This document shows, piece by piece, positions 10,205-21,469 of a stretch of DNA of 64,000 nucleotides. Source of the stretch: Ovis canadensis (Eukaryota > Chordata > Mammalia > Artiodactyla > Bovidae); contig NC_091249.1 of NCBI RefSeq assembly GCF_042477335.2, positions 44,996,001 through 45,060,000 on the forward strand, in the 5' to 3' direction. Below the pieces are notes generated by a model. That model ran no database searches. It was not told the origin of the DNA and was given only the letters and a program-made list of their open reading frames with translations. The position numbers and the translations under genes are program-made. Positions within the stretch are counted from its first letter, which is position 1, and every line of letters begins with the position of its first letter.

Positions 10205-11324
10205 TCATCCACTGGATCACTGAAAAAGCAAGAGAGTTCCAGAAAAATGTCTATTTCTGCTTTATTGACTATTCCAAAGCCTTTGACTGTCTAGATCACA
10301 ACAAACTGTGGAAAATTCTTAAAGAGATGGAAATACCAGACCACTTTATCTGCCTCCTGAGAAATCTGTATGCAGCTTAAGAAGCAACAGTAATAACTGG
10401 ACATGGAACAACAGACTGGTTCCACATCAGGAAAGGAGTATGTCAAGGCTTTAACTTATATGCAGAGCATATCATGTGAAATGCTAGGCTGCATAAAGCA
10501 CAAGTTGGAGTCAAGATTGCCAGGAGGAATATCAGTAACCTCAGATATGCAGATGACACCACCCTTATGGCAGAAAGTGAAGAAAAACTAGAGAGCCTCT
10601 TGATGAAAGTGAAAGAGAAGAGTGAAAAATTTGGCTTAAATCTCAACATTTAGAAAACTAAGATTATGACATCCAGTCTCATCACTTCATGGCAAATAGA
10701 TGGGGAAATAATGGAAACAGTGACAGACTTTATTTTTGGAGGCTTCAAAATCACAGCAGATGGTGACTGCAGCCATGAAATTAAAAGATGCTTGCTCCTT
10801 GGAAGAAAAGCTATGACCAACCTAGACAGCTTATTAAAAAGCAGAGATATTACTTTGCCAGTAAAGGTCCACCTAGTCCAAGATATGGTTTTTCCAATAG
10901 TCATGTACGGATGTGGGATTTGGACTATAAAGAAAGCTGAGCACCGAAGAATTGATGCTTTTGAACTGTGGTGTTGGAGAAGACTCTTGTGAGTTCCTTG
11001 GACTACAAGGAGATTCAACCAGTCCATCCTAAAGGAAATCAGTGCTGAATATTTATTGGAAAGACTGATGCTGAAGCTGAAGCTCCAGTACGTTGGCTAC
11101 GTGATGTGATGAACTGACTCATTGGAAAAGACCATGTTGCTGGAAAAGATTGAAGGAAGGAGGAGAAGGGGATGACAGATGATGAGATGGTTGGATGGCA
11201 TCACCGACTTGATGGACGAGTTTGAGTAAGCTCCGGGAGTTGGTGACGGACAGGGAAGCCTGGCGTGCTGCAGTCCATGGAAGTGCAAAAAGTCAGACAT
11301 GACTGAGTGACTGAACTGAACTGA
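10205..11324 (+). mobile_element. BovB LINE, 5'-truncated, inserted in L1
   Basis: It starts in the RT fingers ('ccactggatcactgaaaaag') and runs through motif A (about 10262), 'YADDTTLMAESEE' (about 10545-10585) and the C-terminal '[15 protein letters not shown]' (about 10948-10992) to the tail 'gactgaactgaactga' at 11324. Frameshifts are scattered. Copies of 10400-10640 lack a few codons before the YADD region. Confidence 0.9.
10666..10992 (+). pseudogene. BovB ORF2 C-terminal remnant (108 codons)
   Basis: This is the post-RT region of BovB: 'SWQIDGEIMETVTDFIF', 'HEIKRCLLLGRKAMTNLDS' and '[14 protein letters not shown]'. It is open but isolated by stops on both sides and belongs to the BovB copy above. 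Confidence 0.85.
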
Positions 11325-12420
11325 GATCTTTCTAATTTCTTAATATGTTACTTTGTTCTCAGAACTGCTTTTGCTGCTTCTCATAAGTTTTGGTATGTTT
11401 ATATTTTTTGTTTGTTTGTTTCAAGATATTTTTGGTTTCCCTTTTATTTCTCCTTTGACTCATTGGTCTTTCAGAATCACAGTGTTTAGTTTCTACACAT
11501 TTATAGATTTTCTATCATTCTTTTGTTTGTTGATGTCTATTTTCATACCATTGTGGTCAGAAAAATTAGTTGGTATGATTTCAGTCTTCTTAAGTTTGCT
11601 AAGATTTCTAGGCTATGTTCTTTATTTTTTCCATATGACTGATTCATTTTTAATCATTGTTTTTTGACAGCATTGTTATTTTATATTTTGGATAAGATCT
11701 TTTTTCATTGTGATAATAGAATCTTCTATTAGCTTTGTGTCTTGTATATTTAATTTCCTCTATAAATTTGGGAAATTCTCAGCTATTATTTCTCTAAATA
11801 AACTCTTTGTTCCTTGTTCTCTCTCCTCTCCTTCTGTTAGAGGGTTTTTTTGTTGTTTTTCAATATTTGCCTTTCTGATTGAATCTGATAACTCTTATAG
11901 GGTTTCTGTCTAACTTCTCTTCTTTTAACTGAAATTATTTCTATAGGCCTCTTTCCCAAGTCATTTAATCTTTCTTTCATCTAGTCTGAGCTGTTACCTA
12001 TGTTCTCTATTGCTTTCTTCATCTCATTCATTGAATTCTTCAGCTCCAGAATTTGGTTCTTTTTAAATTTCAATCTCTTTGGTAAGAAATTCCTTCTGTT
12101 TATTAATTTTATTCCTGAGTTTATTGAATTACCTTCTGAATTTTCTTGTAGCTTATTAAATTTCTTCTTAACCACTATTTGAATTCTTTACCAATTAGAA
12201 CACAATTTTCTATGTGTTTGAGTTTGGTTGCTAGAGAAATACCATTTTCTTTTTGTGATACCTGATTTATCTTTTCATAGTGTTTGATATACACATGTGC
12301 TTTTACATTTGAATAGAAGACACTTTCTTTAGCTATGAATTTATGTTTTCTTTGTTTCTTACAATTCAGCAAGCTGATGATTAGTAACCTTACTTTTACA
12401 TTTTAGAAGGTGGCACTATA
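11325..12420 (-). mobile_element. L1 LINE, right part: ORF2 endonuclease, ORF1 and upstream
   Basis: It continues the L1 split by BovB. The ORF2 endonuclease region is antisense at 11330-11690. ORF1-type sequence at 11981-12372 has a Lys/Glu-rich coiled coil with 'KNQILELKNSMNEMKKAI'. The L1 reads 3' to 5' with rising coordinate. Confidence 0.75.
11981..12372 (-). pseudogene. L1 ORF1 remnant (coiled-coil RNA-binding protein)
   Basis: Two adjacent minus frames give a charged, coiled-coil-like sequence with 'LKNSMNEMKKAIENIG', typical of L1 ORF1p. They are separated by a stop/frameshift near 12175. No intact RRM or C-terminal domain can be seen. Confidence 0.6.
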
Positions 12421-13090
12421 TCTCAAGTGTGTGGTTTCTCCTCCTGGAGCTGGATCTCCTGGATTCACTCTGATATTGTGGGAACTAGCAATAGAGTGGC
12501 AGGAGATGTTGTCTCAGCACCTGCAACTTTGGAGGTTGACCACATCCTAGCAGGGAGATCCTGTAGTAGGGGGCATTCTAAGGAGTCTGTAGGTGGATTG
12601 ACTACTGAAATCCCAAAGCACACAACAGGAATGCATTCCTTCAATGCCCTTTAATACTTTTGTCTCCCTCCGTCCTTTGCTTCTTTCTCCCCCCAGTCAC
12701 CGAGATGCCTTCTTAGAAATCTGGGTGTTACTTGAGAAAAATGTGTAACTCTAGCTGCAGCCTGCACCAAGGCAGATGGATGGTCACTCACCACTTTTGC
12801 TTTCCACCAGCTTTGCTGAAGAGGTAACCTTTGATGTTGCCTAAAGCCCAGTGCCCTGCAGTGTTGCCCTGGCAGGGAGGCCAACTTAGAAAATTTCTCC
12901 ATCTCCTCTACTCAAAACTCATCTCTGTTCCACTTAGATGGTGTGGCGGATTCCTCTGTCAGGCAGGCTGAACCGCCACAAATCCTCTATCCACCATGCC
13001 CCAGTACCCTCTTTGCAGATCATGGAGAGTCGGAAGTTTGGCAGGCTCACCAACTCCCTTGGCTCTGCCGCCTGACCAAGGTCCTATCTC
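12421..13090 (-). mobile_element. L1 5'UTR-like region (old L1M), antisense
   Basis: A GC-richer, non-coding block lies immediately upstream of the ORF1 remnant. It shares 'gtcactcaccacttttgctt' (about 12783) and 'gcaggctgaaccgccacaaa' (about 12963) with the 61.7-61.9 kb block, as expected of related L1 5'UTRs. The plus-strand open frames here are not genes. Confidence 0.6.
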
Positions 13091-14265
13091 TTTTTAATTC
13101 ACAATTGGATGCTATAATGCTAATGTCACTCCCTTTTTCATTCTTTATATTAGCACTTTGTGTCTTTTATTTCTTGATCGGTTAAGGGTTAATGGTATTT
13201 CTCATATTTTTAAAGAACTAGCTTTTGGTTTCAGCGGTTTTTATTTCCTATTATTTCTGTTTTAAATTTCACTAAATCTGCTCTTATTATTCTTTCTGCT
13301 TATTTGGGATTTATTTCTTTTACTTCCATATTCTGCTTCTTCTGGTAGAAGTTAGGGCCATTAACTTGAGACCTTTATTTTTTTTTCACATATATGTTTA
13401 ATGCTATAAATATTCCTCTAAGCACTGCTTTAGCTGAATCTTATTGATTTTGATTGTTATAGGAAAGTGAAAGTGAAGTCGCTCATTCGTGTCTGACTCT
13501 TTGCAACCCCATGGACTATAGCCTACCAGGCTCCTCGGTCCATGGAATTTTCCAGGCAAGAGTACTGGAGTGGGTTGCCATTTCCTTCTCCAGCGGATCT
13601 TCCCCACCCAGGAATCGAACCAGGGTCTCCTGCATTGTAGGCAGACGCTTTACCATCTGAGCCACCAGGGAAGTTCTTTTGATTGTTATATTTTCACTTT
13701 ATTCTCTTCAAAACATTTTCTAACATCTTTTGGGAACCTTTCTTTGACCCATGAGTTAATCAGTGTGTTGTTTAGTTTTCTAAGTATTTTAGAATTTTTC
13801 AGATATCATTCTGCTATTGATGTATTTTTTATTGATGTTGGCATACATTTATGAAGAGTATTTTCATGGCCCCAAATATGGTCTATTTTGATAAATATTT
13901 CTTGTGAACGTGAAAGAAAGTATATTCTGCTTTCATTGGGTGCAATGTTCATTAAATGTCAGCTAAATTGACTTGTTTGATAGTGTTCTTTGATTCTTAT
14001 ATATCCTTACTTTTAAGTCAACTTGCTCTATCAGTTGTCAGTACTGAAGAGTCTAAGGATAACAGTGGACTTGTTTAATTCTTTTACTTTTTTATGTTTT
14101 GGCCTTATGAAGCTCAGTTATTTGTGGAAACATATTTTGTATGATGTGTCTTTTTAGAACCCTTTACTTTAAAACTGTATTATTTTTAGGGGGACAAATC
14201 TTATTAACATACTTATTACATATATATATTTTTTGTAGTATAAGTTTTTTATTTGAATAACTTAT
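13091..14265 (-). mobile_element. Old L1 LINE ORF2 (endonuclease side), antisense, with Bov-tA
   Basis: 'taatgctataaatattcctc', 'aagcactgctttagctgaat' and 'catgagttaatcagtgtgtt' are antisense landmarks of the L1 ORF2 endonuclease region. A Bov-tA is inserted at 13461-13676. Strong decay makes the right boundary uncertain. Confidence 0.65.
13461..13676 (-). mobile_element. Bov-tA SINE, minus
   Basis: The tRNA-like head is at the right end ('catctgagccaccagggaag' in reverse) and the BOV-A body at left. A perfect 13-bp TSD 'ttttgattgttat' lies at 13448-13460 and 13677-13689. Confidence 0.95.
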
Positions 14266-14593
14266 TTTTTAATATAAATTTATTTATTTGTAGGCTAATT
14301 ACTTTACAATATTGTATTGGTTTTGCCATACATCAATATGAATCCGTCATGGGTGTACACGTGCTCCCCATCTTCCAGTGCAACAGCTCCAAGCATCCTG
14401 TATCATGCATTGAACCTAGACTGGCGATTTGTTTCACATTTATTATACATGTTTCAATGCCATTCTCCCAAATCATCCCACCCTATCCCTCTCCCACAGA
14501 GTCCAAAAGACTGTTCTATACATCTGTGTCTCTTTTGCTGTCTTGCATACAGGGTTATTGTTACCATCTTTCTAAATTCCATATATATGCGTT
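14266..14593 (-). mobile_element. Young artiodactyl L1 3' end, 5'-truncated
   Basis: This is the L1-BT-type 3'UTR in antisense: 'aagcatcctgtatcatgcat', 'gaacctagactggcgatttg', 'ttctcccaaatcatcccacc'. It is cut off at 'atatatatgcgtt'. It is related to 48407-49019. The plus frames of 169 and 109 codons across it are antisense shadows. Confidence 0.8.
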
Positions 14594-15240
14594 TTTCTCA
14601 AATATTTTTAAATGTCATTTTTATATTGTTGGGCATAAACTTATGATCTTGCTTTTTATTTTCTGTTATTTCTTATCCACACTTTATTTTTTCCTCTTTT
14701 ATAATTTTTATCTTACGTCTTTTTCTGTTCTATGTTTCCACCCATGGCCAATTTACCTTTAATTATCATGTCTCTATAGACTTGTTTTGGCTATAAGAGT
14801 TCTCAGACTCCTTTTATTTTTCATGTTCTTGACAGTTTTAGGAAGTACTCATAAGCTATTTTGTAGATGTCATTTTGTCATAATTGTCTGTTTTTCTCAT
14901 GATTAGACTTGGGATATATATTTTGGGGCAGAGATCATAGACATAAAATACCACTTTTATCATATTAATGATTTCTGTTGTTGTTCATTTGCTAAGTCGT
15001 GTCAGACTCTTAGTGACCACATGGACTGTAGCATGCCTTAACATGATATACGGATGTTGATATTGATCTTAAGCACTGGACTGAGTCAGTCTTTGCCAAG
15101 GTTCTTCTGCTATATTTCCTTTTCCATTCTGTATTATTTTTAAGGAAGTAATAAATACAATCTACAGTTAAAAGCATATGGGATTTTGTTTGTATCAGTA
15201 TAGACTCGTTTGTATTTATTTTATAGTTTGTGTTATAAGC
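14594..15240 (-). mobile_element. Old L1M-type 3'UTR, antisense, with BOV-A fragment
   Basis: 'tttttctcatgattagactt' (about 14891), 'gatgttgatattgatcttaa' (about 15052) and 'ttccttttccattctgtatt' (about 15115) follow the order of a mammalian L1M 3'UTR read in antisense. Divergence is high and the subfamily is unresolved. Confidence 0.5.
14978..15038 (-). mobile_element. BOV-A SINE fragment
   Basis: 'ttgctaagtcgtgtcagact' and 'accacatggactgtagcatg' match the BOV-A/BovB common tail. Only about 60 bp remain, so it could come from either family. Confidence 0.75.
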
Positions 15241-16299
15241 CAATACTGATCTTCTTTTTTTTTTTCAGATGTTTGGCTTAGGTTATTGCAAGCTCTTTCA
15301 TTTAACTCCTGTGCCCCTTTGATGTATTCACAGTGGTTTATGTGTGTGTGTGTGTACATGTGTTTTAAATACTTTCTTAATTTCTGTTACTGTAAAATGT
15401 CCCCACCTCATGTTATATTGCCTGCCAAGTCCTAAAATTAGATATCTTCCCTAAGAATCTTTGTTCTTTTTATTGGGGAATAGAGTTAGAACACAGTACT
15501 GGATGAACTTATTACTCCTGGGGGTCATTGTTTTGAAGGTCTCTTATCCAACAGAGCAAAGGAATGCGTGTGTTTACTCACCTACTATAAACACATGTCT
15601 ACACATATTTCATTAGCCTTATCTGACTGAAGAAGGGACAAGTGCCTATGTTCGTAACACAAAGTAAAAACTATAGCTGTTAATGTTTCAGGAAAATACA
15701 GTCCATGTTTACATGTTTATAAATACATTTATATTTGTGTGTGAACCCAGCTGTGTATTTATAATGTTTGATACTTTATTACCATTTATTGTGTTTGACC
15801 ATGCTGGCAAATCAGATTATTGGTCCCTCTTATCCTGGATAGGGAACAAAAGACAAAAGTTATTCAATAAGGGAAAAGTTCTCTGTATCTATGTTAAACA
15901 TGAGCTCATATTGATGTCTCCCACTTTAATTCATCACCACAGAAATCACTATCCTCTTGCTTTGCCTTATTTGTAAATTAACATGACAGCAATGAGAAAT
16001 CTGGCTTCTACCATCTGCCATTCATTTACTTAATTGTTCATTTCTAATATCCATATATAATAGTTTTTGAATTGTTAATCTCTACTCCCTTGTGAGAGAA
16101 CATTATCAGTCAAAATATATTGCTTATGTGAAGTGTCCTATGGTGAAATTTATAGACTCATTTATAGACTACTCATTTCCAAAGTTACTTACCATTATAT
16201 CTCCTCTTATCATCTCCTTCAGTGAATTTGCCTTAAACTTTCCCACAGTCTACATTCTTTCTCAGCGTCTCAGCATTAAATTACAATAATTTAATGAAT
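15241..16299. other. Unclassified DNA with short TG tract
   Basis: No gene or repeat family is recognised. A short (TG)n is at 15337-15354. The 97-codon plus frame at 15683-15976 has no homology I recognise and is AT-biased chance sequence. Confidence 0.4.
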
Positions 16300-17270
16300 T
16301 GTAAATTATTATTATTATTTTTTACTTTGTTTAAGAGTGCTTTGAAGTTTGGTGGGTCTTGATAAATTTATGTCATATATCCACTTTTAGAGTATCAGAG
16401 TAGTTTCTCCTACCTGAAAGTTCCTTCATGCTTCATGCATTCAGTACTTTTCAGTTGTTTCAAACCCCAGCAACCACAGAGTTTTGAAAATTTCCTGTTT
16501 TGCCTTTTCCAGAAGGCAATACAATTTGAGCCCTATACTGTGTAGCCTTTTCAAAATGGCTTCTTTCATTCAGCAGTATGCATTTAAATTTAACCCATGT
16601 CTTTGATGGTTGACAGCTCATTTATTTTTATTACTGAATTACATTCTGTTGTGTGGATGCACCACAGTTTGCTCATCTATTCACTTATTGAAGGACAACT
16701 CACCTGTTTTCAATTTTTGGCAGCTGTGAACAAAGATGCTCTAAATATTGGCATTCAGGTTTTAGTATGGATATAACTTGTCAAATCAGCTGCAAAGAGA
16801 GTACTGTTGTTGGATTATATGATAAAACTATATTTAACCTTGTACGAGGCTAACAAACTCTTCCAAAATTGTTGTACTGTTTTGCATCTCCACAAATAAT
16901 CAATGAGAATTCCTCTTGCTCTGAGTACTCACCAGCATTCAGTGTTGATCATTTTTTGGATTTGAGCCATTCTAATAAGTGTGAAATCTCATTGTTTTCA
17001 TTTGCAATTCCCACATGCCACATGGTGTTGAGCATCTCTTCATATGCTTATTTGCCATCTGTGTATCTTCTTTGGTGAGGTATATATTCAGATGTTTTGC
17101 CCATTTTTAAGTTATGTCTTTTTTTTTTTTTCTTATGGCGTTTTAAGATTTCATAGTATACTTTGGATTCAATCCTTTTATCCAATACGTGCTTAGCAAG
17201 TATTTTGTCTCATTTTGTGGCTTGTCTCTTCTTGATGCTTTTTATTTGCCTTTAGATTTCTGAAAAACCA
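16300..17270 (-). mobile_element. L1ME-like LINE 3' half, antisense
   Basis: The L1ME 3'UTR-to-ORF2 C-terminal order is visible in antisense: 'gtggatgcaccacagtttgc' (about 16653), 'tgttgagcatctcttcatat' (about 17026), 'tttgccatctgtgtatcttc' (about 17051) and 'tttgtggcttgtctcttctt' (about 17214). The copy is old with no long frame. Confidence 0.75.
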
Positions 17271-18210
17271 GTATGACTGTTTTATAGCACCACTTCCTTT
17301 CTGTACCTTTACCCTTACTGTAGCTGCAGTCTACTCTTGATTGGTATTCCTTTCAAGGCTTATGGTGGGGTCAGGTTTTCTCTAAATTTCAGCCTCTGTC
17401 CTGACCTGTGCTCTAGAATCTTAATGGTTATATTTTTCAGCATTTCTGCCCGCCCCCCCCCCCCCCTGTTTGTTGTATCTTTGTAACAGTTGAAGGTCTT
17501 AGATAGAGCATGCTGCCTTCCCTCTACCATCAAATGACAGCAGTCAGTCTTTTGCTTGGGATCAGTTTAGGATCATGAGAACAAGTGGATTTTCTGTCAC
17601 TCCCTCTGTGTGAAATTTCTTTTAGCTCCACCCAGCGACAGGGGCTGGGATCCCAGTTTTGCCTGGGATCAGGCTGGTTGAGGATTGTTTGCCGTTTCTT
17701 CAATGGTAGACCCCTTCATTCCTGTCAATGAGCAGCATCTCCTCAAGTCCTGCACATATGTGGCCCCTTCAGTTTTCCTGCTGTAGCCATAACCTTTTTT
17801 GTTGTAACCACTTGAGATCCTTGCAAACTGGCTGGAGAGTAGAGAAAAGCAAAATCATGCTTTTTATTGGGGATCTCCGAGAATTTGAACTGCTTCATAG
17901 TGAGCTACACATGGCCCCTAAAAATGCATTCAAATCTCATTTGTAATTTTTTTAACATGTCCTTATGAATGACACCTCTTTCAGAACTTGTCTGTGGGCA
18001 AAAGAGTTCATGTATTTTGTCTTTCCTTAGAGGAGATTGCTACCATTTAAAATTCAAAATACCTAATTATCTGATAACCTCAGCTTCCTTATGCAAACCA
18101 AAAATAGTTATGATTGTTTTAGATTATTTGAATTTTCTTTGATATTAGTGTAGAGCAACATTCTCTTATGAATCCTACAAGGAAGCGGAACTCTTCGGGT
18201 TGTTTCTTAT
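17271..18210. other. Unclassified DNA with C14 run
   Basis: No family is recognised. A C14 run lies at 17453-17466. GC content is higher than its surroundings around 17280-17900. No convincing exon: no long frame with codon structure is seen. Confidence 0.4.
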
Positions 18211-18420
18211 TGTTATTTAGTGACTAAATTGTGTCCAGTGCTTTTGTGACCCCATGGACTATAGCCCACCAGCCTCCTCTGTCCATGGAATTTCCCAGGC
18301 AAGAATACTCGAGTGGGTTGCCATTTCCTTCTCCAGGGGATCTTCCCAACCCAGGGATGGAAACTTCATCTCCTGCACTGGCTGGTGGATTCTTTACCAC
18401 TGAGTCACCTGGGAAGCCCC
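18211..18420 (-). mobile_element. Bov-tA SINE, minus
   Basis: The BOV-A body is at left and the tRNA-like head at right, ending 'gagtcacctgggaagcccc'. No clean target duplication was found. Confidence 0.9.
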
Positions 18421-19148
18421 AACATACATATAGGTATAAATTGGTTTCCACAGTATATCAGTAAGATTAAAAATATGTATACATTTTTATAATAAATAAC
18501 TTTGTATATGAGTACATATATTTGTACACACAAAGGAAAATATTAGGTATATGTAATTGGACTGGAAAGATTCTGAATGTAGCTTAAATTTATAGTTATG
18601 ATTATTGTTGCAAGAAATATGTCTTAATTTTATAATTGAAAAGACAAATGCCCACACATATACTTATTGGGTATGTTAATTTTCATGTAGGAATTTAAAG
18701 AGCAGAAGTTTTTTTTGTAATTCTTATTTTTTTCCCTGTGTCAGCAATGATGAGATATAGCTGTGCTGAAGTTTTTATAACTTTAGGGCCATATTTACTA
18801 CCTTTACATGTCTTGTAATTTGTTCTCACAATCTTATAGCTCTGTGTGCACTATAAAATTAGGAACAAAAATCAAGTCTGAATAGTTTAATGCCAAAACT
18901 TTTGCTATTTTGTTTACTCACTAAATATGTATTAATTATTTTAGTATTACCTTTTCTGCAATTGGTAGAATTAAAAAGCCATGAAAATAACTTTGATAAA
19001 GTTCCAATAAGTAATAATTTAAAAACTACCTGGTTAATGACAGTTAAGATATTGATCCTTTCAAAATTCTGAAAATATGCGCTCCAATTTGGATCACAGA
19101 GAGTTTCCTGTGTTGGGAAGCACACACAATAAATATACTGTATGTATA
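18421..19148. other. Unclassified AT-rich DNA
   Basis: No gene, RNA or repeat family is recognised. Confidence 0.4.
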
Positions 19149-19158
19149 TTTAGATCAG

Positions 19159-19406
19159 TCTTCCCAGGCGGCACTAGTGGTAGAGAGCCTGCCTGCCAGT
19201 GCAGGATTTGTTGAAGACAGGGTTCCATCCCTGAGTCAGGAAGATCACCTGGAGGAGGACAAGGCAATCCCTGGACTGCCTGGGAAATCCCATGGCAATC
19301 CTGGCAATGCCTGGGAAATCCCATGGACAGAAGAACCTGATGGGCTATGGGCCACAGGTTCACAAAGAGGCAGACACAACTGAAGCCACCTTAGCACACA
19401 CACATG
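19159..19406 (+). mobile_element. Bov-tA SINE with internal duplication, plus
   Basis: The tRNA-like head starts 'tcttcccaggcggcactagt'. The body contains 'tgcctgggaaatcccatgg' twice (about 19278-19325), an internal tandem duplication of about 35 bp. A near-perfect 9-bp TSD is seen: 'tttagatca' (19149-19157) and 'ttcagatca' (19407-19415). Confidence 0.9.
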
Positions 19407-19415
19407 TTCAGATCA

Positions 19416-20692
19416 CAGCAGAACCCTTCTTGGCACTCAGGTTTTGACTCTAGTTTTCATGGTGGCTGAGAATATTTCAAAAAATCGCAGTCATCATTTA
19501 CAGTTCTTTTCTTCTCGGATGATCCCAGAAGTCAGAATCATAAGCAACAATGCCATTGCTACCAAGCAGGTGTCTGTTAAGGCTGGTGTGGTTTTACTGC
19601 CTGCATTGGTTATCATGTTGTTATGATCCATGGGTTCTCTAGGCAAACTGTGAATAAATGCCACATTTCATCTGACAGTCTTATGTGTCTGCCTTTACCT
19701 TTTCAGTCCCCTTTGTATTCTCTTTTTCTCATTATTTTTCCCTTATTTCCTTCTTTGTATGTTTCCTCTGTCTCCCTCCCTCCCTCAACCTTTCTTTTCT
19801 TCTGGTTTGTTAATTTCCTTCACCTGCTAATTCTCTTACTTTATCCCCTTCTTTTTTTCTATTTCCTTCCTTCCTTTCTTTCTTTTAAAAATTCTTCTCT
19901 TTTCTTATTTCACTGAGTTTTTCCTTTTCTTGACTTTGGTATCTTACCTGAAAAATATTGGAACTAGATAAATTACCTACTACCATAATTCCCAAAACAG
20001 GCTTTTAAGATTTAAAACTACCATAGAATCTATTTGTCTCATGAAGGGTTAAATAAATACTACATGGGAGTGGGTAGCTATAGGTAGTTTTAATCAAGAT
20101 TTTTTTTTACATGAGATAAATATACATGACTTGGAGAAATTAATGGATATAAGATTAGAAGAAATTATGACATGGCACATTTTAATTAATGGGTAGAGTA
20201 CAAATAAAAATGGATTGTTTGCATACAGCAGATAATAATTCTTCCCCATTATAATCAGCAGCCATTCTATCCCTTCCTTGAACTAACTGAATTCTGTACA
20301 TTCCTAGTGCTAACTCCATGTTCTACAGAGGGGCCAGCCCCTCTGTGGCCCTAGGAAGTGAACTGTAGTTGGAAGGAGCGGGTATATGATGCAGTTTCAG
20401 ATAATTAGTGAGGGTAGGGGGCATACCAGAAGGCTCTAGGAAAGGTTTTCTTGAGTTTTATAACATTTTCCAAAGAAACTTTTAAACAGTTCCTCTTTTG
20501 CAACTTATCAGTGACATGTCAGTGTGTGGCATATAAAATTTTATCACCTCCCTACGGCAGTGAGGGAGGCTAAGCTGAGAAGAACATGCTGAGGGGTACA
20601 GACTGGAAAAACTGCAGGTACTTGGGTCTTTAAAGAAAGTATTAAGTCACTGTATTAATAAATTTTTATTATTGCCCTGGCAGTACAGACTG
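19416..20692. other. Unclassified DNA; pyrimidine-rich tract and small hairpin
   Basis: A strongly pyrimidine-biased plus strand spans about 19690-19930 (CCTT/TTCC units), explaining the 97-codon plus frame there. A perfect 8-bp stem with a 2-nt loop, 'agaggggccagcccctct', lies at 20327-20344. No gene is recognised. Confidence 0.45.
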
Positions 20693-20704
20693 ATAGCGAT
20701 GTCC

Positions 20705-20918
20705 TGTGCTGTGCTTAGTCACTCAGTCATGTCCGACTCTTAAAGACCCCATGGACCATAGCCTGCCAGGCTCCTCTGTCCATGGGAATTTTCCAGGCAA
20801 GAATACTGGAGTGAGTTGCCATGCCTTCCTCCAGGTGATCTTCCCATCCAAGAGATCAAATACAGGTCTCCTGCATTGCAGGCAGGTTCTTTACCATCTG
20901 AGCTACCAGGGAAGCCAA
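20705..20918 (-). mobile_element. Bov-tA SINE, minus
   Basis: A complete Bov-tA in reverse. The TSD is 'atagcgatgtcc' (20693-20704) and 'atagtgatgtcc' (20919-20930), one mismatch. Confidence 0.95.
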
Positions 20919-20930
20919 ATAGTGATGTCC

Positions 20931-21214
20931 TAAATAGTGGGGAAAAACCTGATGAAAAAAGTTGTAGAGTGATTATTGTACCAGTTACTTGTAAAATAGA
21001 TTGGAATATAAGGATCTAGATATTTAGGAAGATGTGATTATACATACTTTGGGTCTCTGTGACATGTAGCCAAAACAATTTCTATTAATAAGATATCAGA
21101 GGTTTTTGTTGTTGTTGTTGCTGTTGTTATTGTTGTTTGTTTGTTTTAAAGCCGAAATTCTGTTTTTGATATGGCTTAGGTAAAATTTGATGCAGGGGAA
21201 TATAGACTAAAATA
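20931..21214. other. Unclassified DNA with (GTT)n tract
   Basis: An imperfect GTT/GTTT microsatellite lies at about 21105-21146. The rest is not recognised. Confidence 0.5.
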
Positions 21215-21469
21215 ATCACTCCCTTTACGGCCATTCATTTTTTAAAAGTTCAGATATGCTTCACATACTATGTAATTCCCCAATGTACAGTATACAGTTC
21301 AGTTTGGTTTAATATATTCACAGGATGAACCACCATCATCAAAACCTAATTTTAGAGCATTTTCATCACCCTGCCTCATGAAAATCCCATCCCTGTTACC
21401 AGTTATTCCCAAGTCCTTCTCTGCTGTCACTGCCCTTCCTACCTTAGCCACAGAAAAATACTACTCTAT

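Noticed and set aside
14253..14762. 169-codon plus-strand open frame rich in hydrophobic residues
   Set aside because: It is the antisense of a young L1 3'UTR running into old L1 sequence; the reverse strand explains every block.
15683..15976. 97-codon plus-strand frame as a small gene
   Set aside because: AT-biased composition and no recognisable motif; expected by chance in this base composition.
19623..19916. 97-codon Phe/Leu/Ser-rich frame as a membrane protein
   Set aside because: It is the translation of a pyrimidine-rich low-complexity tract.
20327..20344. GC stem-loop as a transcription terminator
   Set aside because: A single 8-bp hairpin with no following T-run and no gene upstream, in a eukaryotic context.
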